From positions 3,439 through 67,438 of the forward strand of contig JAVBSL010000034.1 of assembly GCA_031556725.1 (NCBI GenBank): 64,000 bases of DNA. Reading direction: 5' to 3'. This document shows, piece after piece, positions 57,495-64,000 of the stretch. Source of the stretch: UBA935 sp031556725 (GTDB lineage: Bacteria > Bacillota > Clostridia > Lachnospirales > Lachnospiraceae). A program made the translations under genes and the position numbers. The notes below the pieces were generated by a model. It had not been told where the DNA came from. It saw only the letters and a list, made by a program, of their open reading frames with translations, and made no database searches. The stretch's first letter is position 1. Each line of letters begins with the position of its first letter.

Positions 57495-60380
57495 TTAATC
57501 GGTAACGGTGGTGCCGCCCTCTAATATTTCGGCCGTACCGGTAATGATTTCATCGACCTCGGCAAGACCATAATGATATTTAATAATTTCTCTGGTAATT
57601 TGGGCCGCATAATCGGAGCTATAGCCAAAGGCAACTCTGGTAGCAATACCGATCTCCGGATTTTCGTAAGGTGCATATCCCACAAACAAAGCATGATTGG
57701 GACGGCTCAAATTTTCCTGGGCAGTACCGGTTTTACCGGCCACCTTAACGGCAAGATTGGAAAAATATGCTTTACTTTCTACCACTTGACGCATTCCGGC
57801 CTGAATGGCCTTCCACTCCGCCGGTTCCAGATTAACGGTATTTCTGATCTCGGCATGATGATCTTCCAGTAAATTGCCGCTGTGGTCGGTTACCTTATCA
57901 ATCAAAGTCAGATCATAACAGGTGCCGTTATTGGCAACGGTGGTAACATATCTGGCCAATCCGGCCGTGGTATAGTTACTGTTACCCTGACCGATTGCCG
58001 AACGAACCGAGTCTTCGGAAGACATTTGCGGATTATACTCTTCTATTTCCACACCGGAAGGTTCGCTCAAACCATATAAATCAACATACTTATTTAACCT
58101 TGCCAGACCCTCTTCTGAGGAATACAGATTATCCACAACTCCTAACTGGTAGCCGACTTCATAGAAGAACACATTACAGGAGTGACGGATTGCTCCGGTT
58201 ACATTTAAAGCTCCATGGGTTCCCCGGGGATAAATCCAGCACCTGGGCGGTAAATAACTTATTTTATCAAAAATACCATGACAGGTATAGGTACTGGAGG
58301 TGGTAATAATTCCTTCCATCAATCCGGCTGTGGCGGAAACCATTTTAAAGGTTGAACCGGGAGCGGTTTTCTGCTGGGTGGCATAATTATACATCGGTTT
58401 TGACAGGTTATTCAACAATCCGGCATAATAATCGGCATCTACGCCGTTAGCCATTTTATTGTTATCATAACTTGGATAAGATACCAATGCCAGAACATCA
58501 CCGGTATTGATATCGGTAACTACTACCGAACCCGAATAGGGGTCCAGAGCCAGCTGCGCCGGTGTAATATCCAGCTGAGATATCCGGTTTATTAAAAAAT
58601 TATAAGGACTGACCGCACCGCTCTTGAATTGCTGTTCTTCCGTCTCTTCCAGTTCAATAATATTCTGCTCTAATAAAATATTACAGATCTGACGGCCGGT
58701 GACCAAATCACTTTTAATCATATACTTGTATATCTTTTTGTCAAACTCCGTATTGTTGTCCAATGATTTGATAATAAATGTAACTATTTTATCATAGATT
58801 TCTTCCGAGTCAGAATACTGGCTGGTCATTTCAAGAGGACTGATATTAATCCAGTTCATAGAAATACAGTAGTGAATGTATTCATTTAAACTGATTACTT
58901 CTTCATTGGTCCATGCTTTATAAGTTGCATCATTGGTATCCACTTTGTCTTTGACAATAATGTCTTTGTTATATAACAGCTCGGCAATAAAGCTCTCGTA
59001 GACTTGATATTCCAGTGGCAGATTGTCGTAAGGTGTTTTTTTCTCGCGAAGTTCTTCAGTCAGTTCCTCTAAAACAGTCGTTTTGCGATTATGAAAGGCC
59101 TCTTTGACAGATTGTTCGTTTTCGCCTGCCGTATCACTGTCAAAATGGCTGATATTGATGACATTATTATTAATCAGAGCAAAATAAACATCATAAATGG
59201 GGATGATGATATCCGCACTGGAAGCATTTTCAGCATGTTTATATTCTTTCACATTCTTTATTTTAGAAAGCAGGATACTTGCTATTTTTTCTTCCAGAAT
59301 GTGATATACCGCTTCTTGAAAATCTTTATCTATGGTCAGATAAACATCATTTCCGGCCACCGGCTCTATATAATCACTGGAGGAAATCACCTTACCTACA
59401 TTGTTGACAAAAACGGTTTCGTGCCCTTTGTTGCCTTGCAGGATACTTTCCTGAGATTGTTCGATTCCCAATTTACCGATGGTGTCATTCATATCATACT
59501 GAATATCCGGATATTGCGCCCGAAGATTTTCCAGTTCTTCCTGGGATATCTTACCGGTGTAGCCTAAAATCTGTGAAAAATAGGTACTGTCTACATATTT
59601 ACGAATGGTATCCTCGGTGATGGATACACCTTCCAGAATATCGCTGTTTTCCATAATGACCGCTACCGTTTCTTCGCTCACATTGGTGGAAACGGTGGTG
59701 GCAATATATTTTTGATAACTGTTATTATTCATATCATAACGGATGGTCATGATCTTTAAGACATCTTCTTTGGAATAGCCTTTTCCTACGACGAAATTAT
59801 CTTTTTTTACTTCGCCTTCATAATCCCCAATTCCGAACCTTCCGTAGCCGCCCAGATAATTCACCACATCTTCGGCTGTTGCGGTTTGCTGACGATAATC
59901 CAGATCATCGAATTTTTTCTCGCCGTAAACATCTGCAAGAAATCGTTTTAGCTGTTTGTCTTCCCGATTTTCAATGGTAAACTTATAGTTATCGTCTTCG
60001 TCTATTATGATTTTAAAATCGCTGACAGTTTTATCACCGCACCGCTCAATCATCTGAATCAGCTTATGGATGGTGGCGTTTAAGTTGGCATTTTTACTTT
60101 TTCCGGACTCATAAACGTCCTCAATGGTTACGGAATAGGAAAGCGTGTTATATGCAAGCAGGTTCCCGTTACGATCATAAATATTTCCTCTGGTGGCCGG
60201 AATGGTCTTTTCCTTTTTGATTTTTAACTGAAAGGAATCCAGATACTCTTCTCCGTGCACAATCTGCAAATCAAAAATTCGGTTGATTATAATCCCGCTG
60301 ATGGCAGCTAATATTAAGACAAGGATAAATAGCCGGGAGGAAACTATATTCAAAAAGTTTTCTTTAAAATCATCAAACAA
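57495..60380 (-). CDS. mrdA: Penicillin-binding protein 2 (elongation transpeptidase), unusually long
   Basis: A 961-residue class B PBP; usual PBP2 is about 600-720. One N-terminal membrane segment (about 14-32), the ATRGNIYDRNGNLLAYN motif near 62, pedestal domain to about 345, then the transpeptidase: STFK (Ser676), SCN (734-736) and KTGTAQ (883-888). A mostly helical, low-motif insert of about 240 residues (about 372-612) separates the LTIDKDFQ strand from DPYSGSVVVTDINTGDVLALVSYPSYD in part (INTGDVLALVS). The start is TTG with GGAG eleven bases away and lies 4 bases after mreD. It works with RodA and MreBCD. Confidence 0.93.
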   Translation of the reverse strand: MFDDFKENFLNIVSSRLFILVLILAAISGIIINRIFDLQIVHGEEYLDSFQLKIKKEKTIPATRGNIYDRNGNLLAYNTLSYSVTIEDVYESGKSKNANLNATIHKLIQMIERCGDKTVSDFKIIIDEDDNYKFTIENREDKQLKRFLADVYGEKKFDDLDYRQQTATAEDVVNYLGGYGRFGIGDYEGEVKKDNFVVGKGYSKEDVLKIMTIRYDMNNNSYQKYIATTVSTNVSEETVAVIMENSDILEGVSITEDTIRKYVDSTYFSQILGYTGKISQEELENLRAQYPDIQYDMNDTIGKLGIEQSQESILQGNKGHETVFVNNVGKVISSSDYIEPVAGNDVYLTIDKDFQEAVYHILEEKIASILLSKIKNVKEYKHAENASSADIIIPIYDVYFALINNNVINISHFDSDTAGENEQSVKEAFHNRKTTVLEELTEELREKKTPYDNLPLEYQVYESFIAELLYNKDIIVKDKVDTNDATYKAWTNEEVISLNEYIHYCISMNWINISPLEMTSQYSDSEEIYDKIVTFIIKSLDNNTEFDKKIYKYMIKSDLVTGRQICNILLEQNIIELEETEEQQFKSGAVSPYNFLINRISQLDITPAQLALDPYSGSVVVTDINTGDVLALVSYPSYDNNKMANGVDADYYAGLLNNLSKPMYNYATQQKTAPGSTFKMVSATAGLMEGIITTSSTYTCHGIFDKISYLPPRCWIYPRGTHGALNVTGAIRHSCNVFFYEVGYQLGVVDNLYSSEEGLARLNKYVDLYGLSEPSGVEIEEYNPQMSSEDSVRSAIGQGNSNYTTAGLARYVTTVANNGTCYDLTLIDKVTDHSGNLLEDHHAEIRNTVNLEPAEWKAIQAGMRQVVESKAYFSNLAVKVAGKTGTAQENLSRPNHALFVGYAPYENPEIGIATRVAFGYSSDYAAQITREIIKYHYGLAEVDEIITGTAEILEGGTTVTD

Positions 60381-60384
60381 ACTT

Positions 60385-60891
60385 TTATGCGCTCCTTTTT
60401 TCGCGTGCGTCCAAGCGGTTGTGAACCCATAAGATCATCGGATACAACAACAAGGTTACCAGGATGGTATAAACAATTTCAGGTAAAATCAAATTTAAGA
60501 AATAAAATTTAAAAGCAAAGCGTCCCCGCATCATAAATAATAAGAAATAGGAAAAAAATCCAAATAACAAATCACTGATCAAGATAAGCACCATCGGAAG
60601 CTTAATATCTTCCGGATAAAAAATACCGCTGAACTTTCCGTTCAAATAACCTATGTACATATAGATCATGGCATATAGTCCGATGGCTTCACCAAAAAAG
60701 ATGTCAATCAACAGACCACAGATAAAACCGATGATCAATCCGGTTTTAGAGCCTCTCATAAAGCCGTAGGAAGCTGTTACCACAATCAAAAGATTAGGAA
60801 CGATTCCGGCAAATGCAATACCACGGAAAACCGTAGATTGCAGTACAAAGCACACAATAATTATGATAGCCGATATGATTCCTCTCTTCAT
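60385..60891 (-). CDS. mreD: Rod-shape-determining protein MreD
   Basis: A 168-residue membrane protein with five to six hydrophobic segments and the MreD pattern IGFICGLLIDIFFGEAIGLYA in part (GLLIDIFFGEAIG) near residue 58. It stabilises the elongation complex with MreC. It lies between mreC and PBP2 with gaps of 19 and 4 bases. Ribosome site weak (AAAGAAGAAG). Confidence 0.9.
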   Translation of the reverse strand: MKRGIISAIIIIVCFVLQSTVFRGIAFAGIVPNLLIVVTASYGFMRGSKTGLIIGFICGLLIDIFFGEAIGLYAMIYMYIGYLNGKFSGIFYPEDIKLPMVLILISDLLFGFFSYFLLFMMRGRFAFKFYFLNLILPEIVYTILVTLLLYPMILWVHNRLDAREKRSA

Positions 60892-60910
60892 ACTTCTTCT
60901 TTCCTTACTT

Positions 60911-61783
60911 TTATTCGGTGTCGCCGTTTTGCTTCAACTGTAAAATAACCAATACTTCGTTGATATGTTCAAAATCAACTGCCGGGGTCAGATATCCGGA
61001 TTTTGTCAGATTATTGGAATCCCGATTCAGGGTACTGATATATCCGATCAAAATACCGGGCAGGTATTTATCGCTGATACTGGATGTGACAATTTTATCA
61101 CCTACAACAACACGATCAGCATTATCTATAAGTCCTTCAAATTCAACCACACCATCATGATACAGTTCCAGATTGCCCTTGACCACCAGATTGTCTTCCG
61201 TGGACAGAACCTGTCCGCTGACGTTGAAGTTATCTGCAATAACGGTATTAACCTTAGCCCAATTAGGCCCTACTTTGATAATCCGTCCCACCAGACCGCT
61301 TCCGGCCATTACATTCATGTCCACTTCCAGTCCGTCATTAAAGCCTTTATCAATTAGAAAGGAATAGAACCAATTACCGGGATCTCTGCCGGTAATCCTG
61401 GCACCTACCTTTTCATAGTCATCATACTGGGCATCTAAATCATACAATTCCCGTAAGCTGGTCAGTTCATAGCGTTCCTGCTGCAGCTTGGTATTTTCGA
61501 TGGTTAATTCGTCAATTTCTTTTTTCAGGCTCTCATTTTCCTGAATCAATACCCTAATCTGCACCAGTTCCTCCGAACGGCTGCCGAGCCACCCGCCAAC
61601 CACACTGATGCCCTCTTGAAGGGGTGCAATTACATAACCGGCAATCATATTAAGCGGCCTGCTGATATAATTGGTATTTAGGGTTAAGACAATCAAACCG
61701 GTACATAGGATTGTTAAAATAAAAAGGAGATATTTACCCGGTAGTGTAAACTTCTCTCCTTTTTTCTTTACTATTGGACTCAT
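60911..61783 (-). CDS. mreC: Cell shape-determining protein MreC
   Basis: A 290-residue MreC: one N-terminal membrane segment (about 15-37), a coiled coil (about 70-108) and the beta-rich MreC domain with GRDPGNWFYSFLIDKG near residue 132 and GSGLVGRI near 163. It scaffolds RodA-PBP2 outside the membrane. Its start overlaps the mreB stop by four bases. Confidence 0.95.
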   Translation of the reverse strand: MSPIVKKKGEKFTLPGKYLLFILTILCTGLIVLTLNTNYISRPLNMIAGYVIAPLQEGISVVGGWLGSRSEELVQIRVLIQENESLKKEIDELTIENTKLQQERYELTSLRELYDLDAQYDDYEKVGARITGRDPGNWFYSFLIDKGFNDGLEVDMNVMAGSGLVGRIIKVGPNWAKVNTVIADNFNVSGQVLSTEDNLVVKGNLELYHDGVVEFEGLIDNADRVVVGDKIVTSSISDKYLPGILIGYISTLNRDSNNLTKSGYLTPAVDFEHINEVLVILQLKQNGDTE

Positions 61784-62790
61784 TTGCTCATTCCTTCAAT
61801 TGCATATGCCACTGATTTATAATTATCATCTTTAATAATCTTGGAAAGGCCCACTGCCACGCTGGTTACAGGATTTTCAGAGACGTTTACATTCAATCCG
61901 GTGCCCTTGCGCATCAGTTCTGCAAAATGGTTGACCTGGGAAGCTCCTCCGGTCAGATACAGCCCATGACGGTAAATGTCAGCGGCCAGTTCCGGCGGTG
62001 TCCGTTCCAGGATTACTTTTACATTGTCAATGATCATATGAAAATGTTCGATCAGGGCATCGTCCACCAGTTGTGTGGGAATTCCCCGTTCCACCGGAAG
62101 TCCGGTAACAATATCCCGCCCGTAAACAATGGCGTCCTGTCCGGCTTCTTCCAGGTCTTTCAAATCGATTTTTACCTTTTCGGCGGTCTTTCCGCCAATA
62201 ATCAGGCTGAATTCCTTGCGGATAGCACTGCGGATGGAATCATCGAATTTCAGGCCGCCGGTTTTAATCAGCCGGCTGAGTACGATACCTCCCAGGGACA
62301 AAATAGAAACCTCAGTGGTATCATAGCCTACATTGACTACCAGAACCCCCTGTGAATTCTTAACATCAATATCCATGCCGAGACCGTCGGCAATGGCTTT
62401 TTCTACGACCATGATTTTCTTGGCCTTGACACCGGCCTCACGGATCAGATCCTTAAATGCTCTCTTCTCTACCTCGGTGATGTCTGTCGGTACGGCAATA
62501 AAAAAATCCGCCGGTTTGACATTGCCCTTGGCCAGGTCATTCACGAAATATTTAATCAGCATTTCCATGTTCTTTATGTCAGCAATGACACCGTTGCACA
62601 AAGGATAAGAGATCTGGATATTGCCCGGAGCCTTTTCGTACATATCAAAAGCGGAATCTCCATAAGCAAATAAGTTGTTCTTATTTTCAATGGCAATCAT
62701 GTTCTTTTCTACTAAGATAACATCTTCTGTTTTACTGTAAATTTTTATATTACTGGTACCAAGATCAATACCGTATGCGTTGTTAGCCAA
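61780..62790 (-). CDS. mreB: Rod-shape-determining actin homologue MreB
   Basis: A 336-residue actin-like ATPase. Phosphate-1 motif YGIDLGTSNIKIY near residue 6, connect-1 VVEKAIADGLGMD near 128, phosphate-2 LVVNVGYDTTEVSIL near 150 and the ATP-binding LTGGASQVNHF near 278. It guides cell-wall synthesis around the cylinder. The start is TTG 62790, with AAGGAG seven bases away. It sits after a 226-base gap holding tandem repeats. Confidence 0.94.
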   Translation of the reverse strand: MANNAYGIDLGTSNIKIYSKTEDVILVEKNMIAIENKNNLFAYGDSAFDMYEKAPGNIQISYPLCNGVIADIKNMEMLIKYFVNDLAKGNVKPADFFIAVPTDITEVEKRAFKDLIREAGVKAKKIMVVEKAIADGLGMDIDVKNSQGVLVVNVGYDTTEVSILSLGGIVLSRLIKTGGLKFDDSIRSAIRKEFSLIIGGKTAEKVKIDLKDLEEAGQDAIVYGRDIVTGLPVERGIPTQLVDDALIEHFHMIIDNVKVILERTPPELAADIYRHGLYLTGGASQVNHFAELMRKGTGLNVNVSENPVTSVAVGLSKIIKDDNYKSVAYAIEGMSK

Positions 62791-62830
62791 AATAAAGCTC
62801 CTTTCTATCGTAAAACTACATGCCAGTTTA

Positions 62831-62902
62831 CTGGCAGCACTGCATATGAAGCAGCCGGACCGAAGGCCGTCACTACTGTGAGAGCAAAGCTTTCACAGTA
62901 AA
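62831..62902. repeat. Imperfect direct repeat, copy 1, upstream of mreB
   Basis: A 72-base unit starting CTGGCAGCACTG and ending TTTCACAGTAAA. It matches the unit at 62936-63006 at about four of five positions by eye, with a period of 105 bases. Each unit can form short hairpins (for example CTGTGA with TCACAG). Confidence 0.8.
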
Positions 62903-62924
62903 CCTATCTGTTTAACCATAAGCA

Positions 62925-62953
62925 TTGACAGCTTGCCGGCAGCACTGTATATA
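62925..62953 (+). promoter_or_regulatory. Consensus promoter pointing into the radC 3' end (antisense)
   Basis: TTGACA (62925-62930), a 17-base spacer and TATATA (62948-62953) on the plus strand; all annotated genes here are on minus. The start near 62960 would yield RNA covering repeat 2 and the radC end. It has no ORF of note downstream. Confidence 0.5.
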
Positions 62954-63006
62954 AAGCTTCCGGGTCCAATGGCCGTCCTTTGCAAAAGCGAAGCTTTCGC
63001 AGTAAA
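62936..63006. repeat. Imperfect direct repeat, copy 2, downstream of radC
   Basis: A 71-base unit starting CCGGCAGCACTG and ending TTTCGCAGTAAA, the second copy of the repeat. A partial third copy of the tail (CAGCTTTCACAATAAACC) follows at 63011-63028 and runs into the radC stop region. Confidence 0.8.
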
Positions 63007-63009
63007 TAA

Positions 63010-63045
63010 TCAGCTTTCACAATAAACCTTCCTCTTTAAAGCTGA
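63010..63045. terminator. Hairpin across the radC stop
   Basis: TCAGCTTT (63010-63017) pairs perfectly with AAAGCTGA (63038-63045) with a loop of 20 bases. The radC stop is at its edge. On the minus strand it is followed by TTATTTACTG, a weak U-run. Confidence 0.4.
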
Positions 63046-63697
63046 TGTATTTATTATCCCCAATTATGATGTGATCTAACAGGGGGATGTCGATCATTTT
63101 ACCGATTTCCCTGATCTGTTCGGTAATGTTCCGGTCTTTTTCACTGGGAGCTGCATCACCGCTGGGATGATTGTGCAGAAGCATCAGATAGACCGCCTGT
63201 GCCCGCAGAGCCTTAATAAAAACTTCTCTGGGGGAAAGCAGTGAGGCTTTCACCGTACCCACCGACAGCACATATTCTTCCAGTAATCGCAGCTTATTAT
63301 CCAACAGGATCAGTAAAACCCTTTCCTGCTCGCTGTGACGCAGGGTTTCTTTGTAATACTCGGCCACTGACCGGGGACTGCTGAAGCTTAATTTCTCTCC
63401 GGCACTCTCCCGTGACATCCTCATCGCAAATTCAGTAAGGCAGCGAATCTTAACCGCTTTTACCTGGCCGATGCCCTTGATGCTCATCAGTTCCTCTAAG
63501 GTTACATGGTGGAGACTGTTCAGTCCCCGATATCCCCCGCCCGCCAGCTCCAGAATCTGCTCTCCCAGCTCCACCGTGGAACTGTCTCTGGTGCCTGTCC
63601 GCAGGATGATCGCCAGCAGCTCCGCTTCGGTAAGGCTGGCCGCCCCCAGACGTAAAAATTTGTCATAGGGACCATTTTCATAAGTTCTTTTTGTCAT
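63017..63697 (-). CDS. radC: JAB-domain protein RadC
   Basis: A 226-residue protein with an N-terminal helix-hairpin-helix region (IKGIGQVKAVKI near residue 80) and a C-terminal JAMM/MPN domain with HNHPSGDAAPSEKD near 173-186, the metal-binding HxH...D set. Its once-claimed DNA-repair role is unproven. ATG 63697 has GAGGA six bases upstream; an ATG at 63727 has no ribosome site. It precedes mreB, as in many Clostridia. Confidence 0.93.
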   Translation of the reverse strand: MTKRTYENGPYDKFLRLGAASLTEAELLAIILRTGTRDSSTVELGEQILELAGGGYRGLNSLHHVTLEELMSIKGIGQVKAVKIRCLTEFAMRMSRESAGEKLSFSSPRSVAEYYKETLRHSEQERVLLILLDNKLRLLEEYVLSVGTVKASLLSPREVFIKALRAQAVYLMLLHNHPSGDAAPSEKDRNITEQIREIGKMIDIPLLDHIIIGDNKYISFKEEGLL

Positions 63698-63754
63698 GGG
63701 TGTCCTCACTGCGCGTTCTCTCTTCATCCCGCCCGCAAGGAAGGTAACTTGTCT

Positions 63755-63991
63755 CTAAATCAGTCTGTAAACAATAATGGCTATTGCTATGCCGATAATA
63801 CTGGCAATGGTTATTTTAATGGTCAAACCAAAGGTAATACATAAAATCCCAATATCAAAAACGATGGGGTTTACCAATCCAAAGGTTTGTCCGAAATTGA
63901 GCCATGTACTTGGGAAAAGACTTCCAATAAAACCGCCGATGACAATACCGGCAAGAATCAGCAGGAAGCACGCCCAGTTATTGTTGCGCAT
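63755..63991 (-). CDS. DUF4321 small membrane protein
   Basis: A 78-residue protein with two hydrophobic segments (about 7-27 and 46-77) around the SLFPSTWLNFGQTFGL stretch. DUF4321 proteins occur next to radC-mreB in Clostridia; the function is unknown. AGGTG precedes the ATG, which is nine bases from the window end. Confidence 0.85.
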   Translation of the reverse strand: MRNNNWACFLLILAGIVIGGFIGSLFPSTWLNFGQTFGLVNPIVFDIGILCITFGLTIKITIASIIGIAIAIIVYRLI

Positions 63992-64000
63992 ATGGCACCT

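Noticed and set aside
59091..59567. Plus-strand 158-residue frame
   Set aside because: Lies inside the PBP2 gene on the other strand, without a ribosome site or recognisable protein features.
1..64000. CRISPR arrays, tRNA and rRNA genes, insertion sequences
   Set aside because: No spaced identical repeats, no clover-leaf or rRNA sequence, and no transposase frame were seen.

Overview
The window looks like ordinary chromosome from a low-to-moderate-GC Firmicute of class Clostridia, most likely Lachnospiraceae or a close relative. Supporting signs are the short HisG with HisZ, RecU, LexA with DinR-type boxes (GAAC-N4-GTTC), ribosomal protein L27 with a cleavable N-terminal extension beside the Prp protease, SepF, DUF4321/RadC/MreBCD/PBP2/MinCDE/RodA in one cluster, strong AGGAGG ribosome sites and sigma-A type promoters. 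I see no rRNA, tRNA, CRISPR array, prophage or transposase. No gene-free stretch exceeds 300 bases; the longest gaps (about 160-240 bases) are described as features.

Layout, left part (+ strand mostly): end of recG, degV, a type IIA topoisomerase pair (parE/parC type), rsmD, coaD, a coiled-coil protein, a membrane-anchored amidase, an acyltransferase-like gene, a convergent YlbJ-like membrane protein, then rsuA-type pseudouridine synthase, HAD phosphatase, YgiQ radical SAM, unknown membrane protein, RluA-type synthase and recU. A promoter with a foldable leader precedes the his operon hisZ-hisG-hisD-hisB-(HisF-like)hisIE. A CNNM/HlyC-type transporter follows, preceded by an unidentified leader with a tiny ORF and a terminator. 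Next come a B12/radical-SAM pair, RNase G/E, a lipoprotein that looks like an insertion, the L21 leader with rplU-prp-rpmA, obg, yhbY, nadD, yqeK, rsfS and a MATE transporter.

Middle: a DUF378 protein, a complete branched-chain amino acid ABC importer (livJ, then livHMGF after a structured gap), a cytidylate-kinase-like protein, the divergent SOS pair lexA / yneA-like LysM protein, a tyrosine recombinase and a TtcA-like thiolase (minus), then an AI-2E-family transporter, dtd and a small membrane protein (plus).

Right part (minus strand): a PadR regulator with an unknown partner protein, a second cytidylate-kinase-like protein, rluD-lspA, aroB, sepF with PLPBP and a HlyD-like membrane protein, a small P-loop protein, a DacF-type carboxypeptidase, mgsA, rodA, minE-minD-minC, a very large PBP2, mreD-mreC-mreB, an imperfect tandem repeat, radC and DUF4321. 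This 12-kb block encodes rod shape (MreBCD, RodA, PBP2) and mid-cell placement of division (MinCDE).

The most unusual points are: (i) three genes whose start codons sit at or just after the predicted transcription start with no ribosome site (rsuA-like, the B12/radical SAM gene, rng); (ii) the unidentified leader RNA before the CNNM transporter; (iii) a HisF-like domain fused to HisIE that appears to have lost both catalytic acids; (iv) a roughly 240-residue insert in PBP2; (v) tandem repeats with an outward antisense promoter between mreB and radC; (vi) a PadR-controlled unknown protein. Function calls rest on recognised motifs and gene order; no database search was possible.
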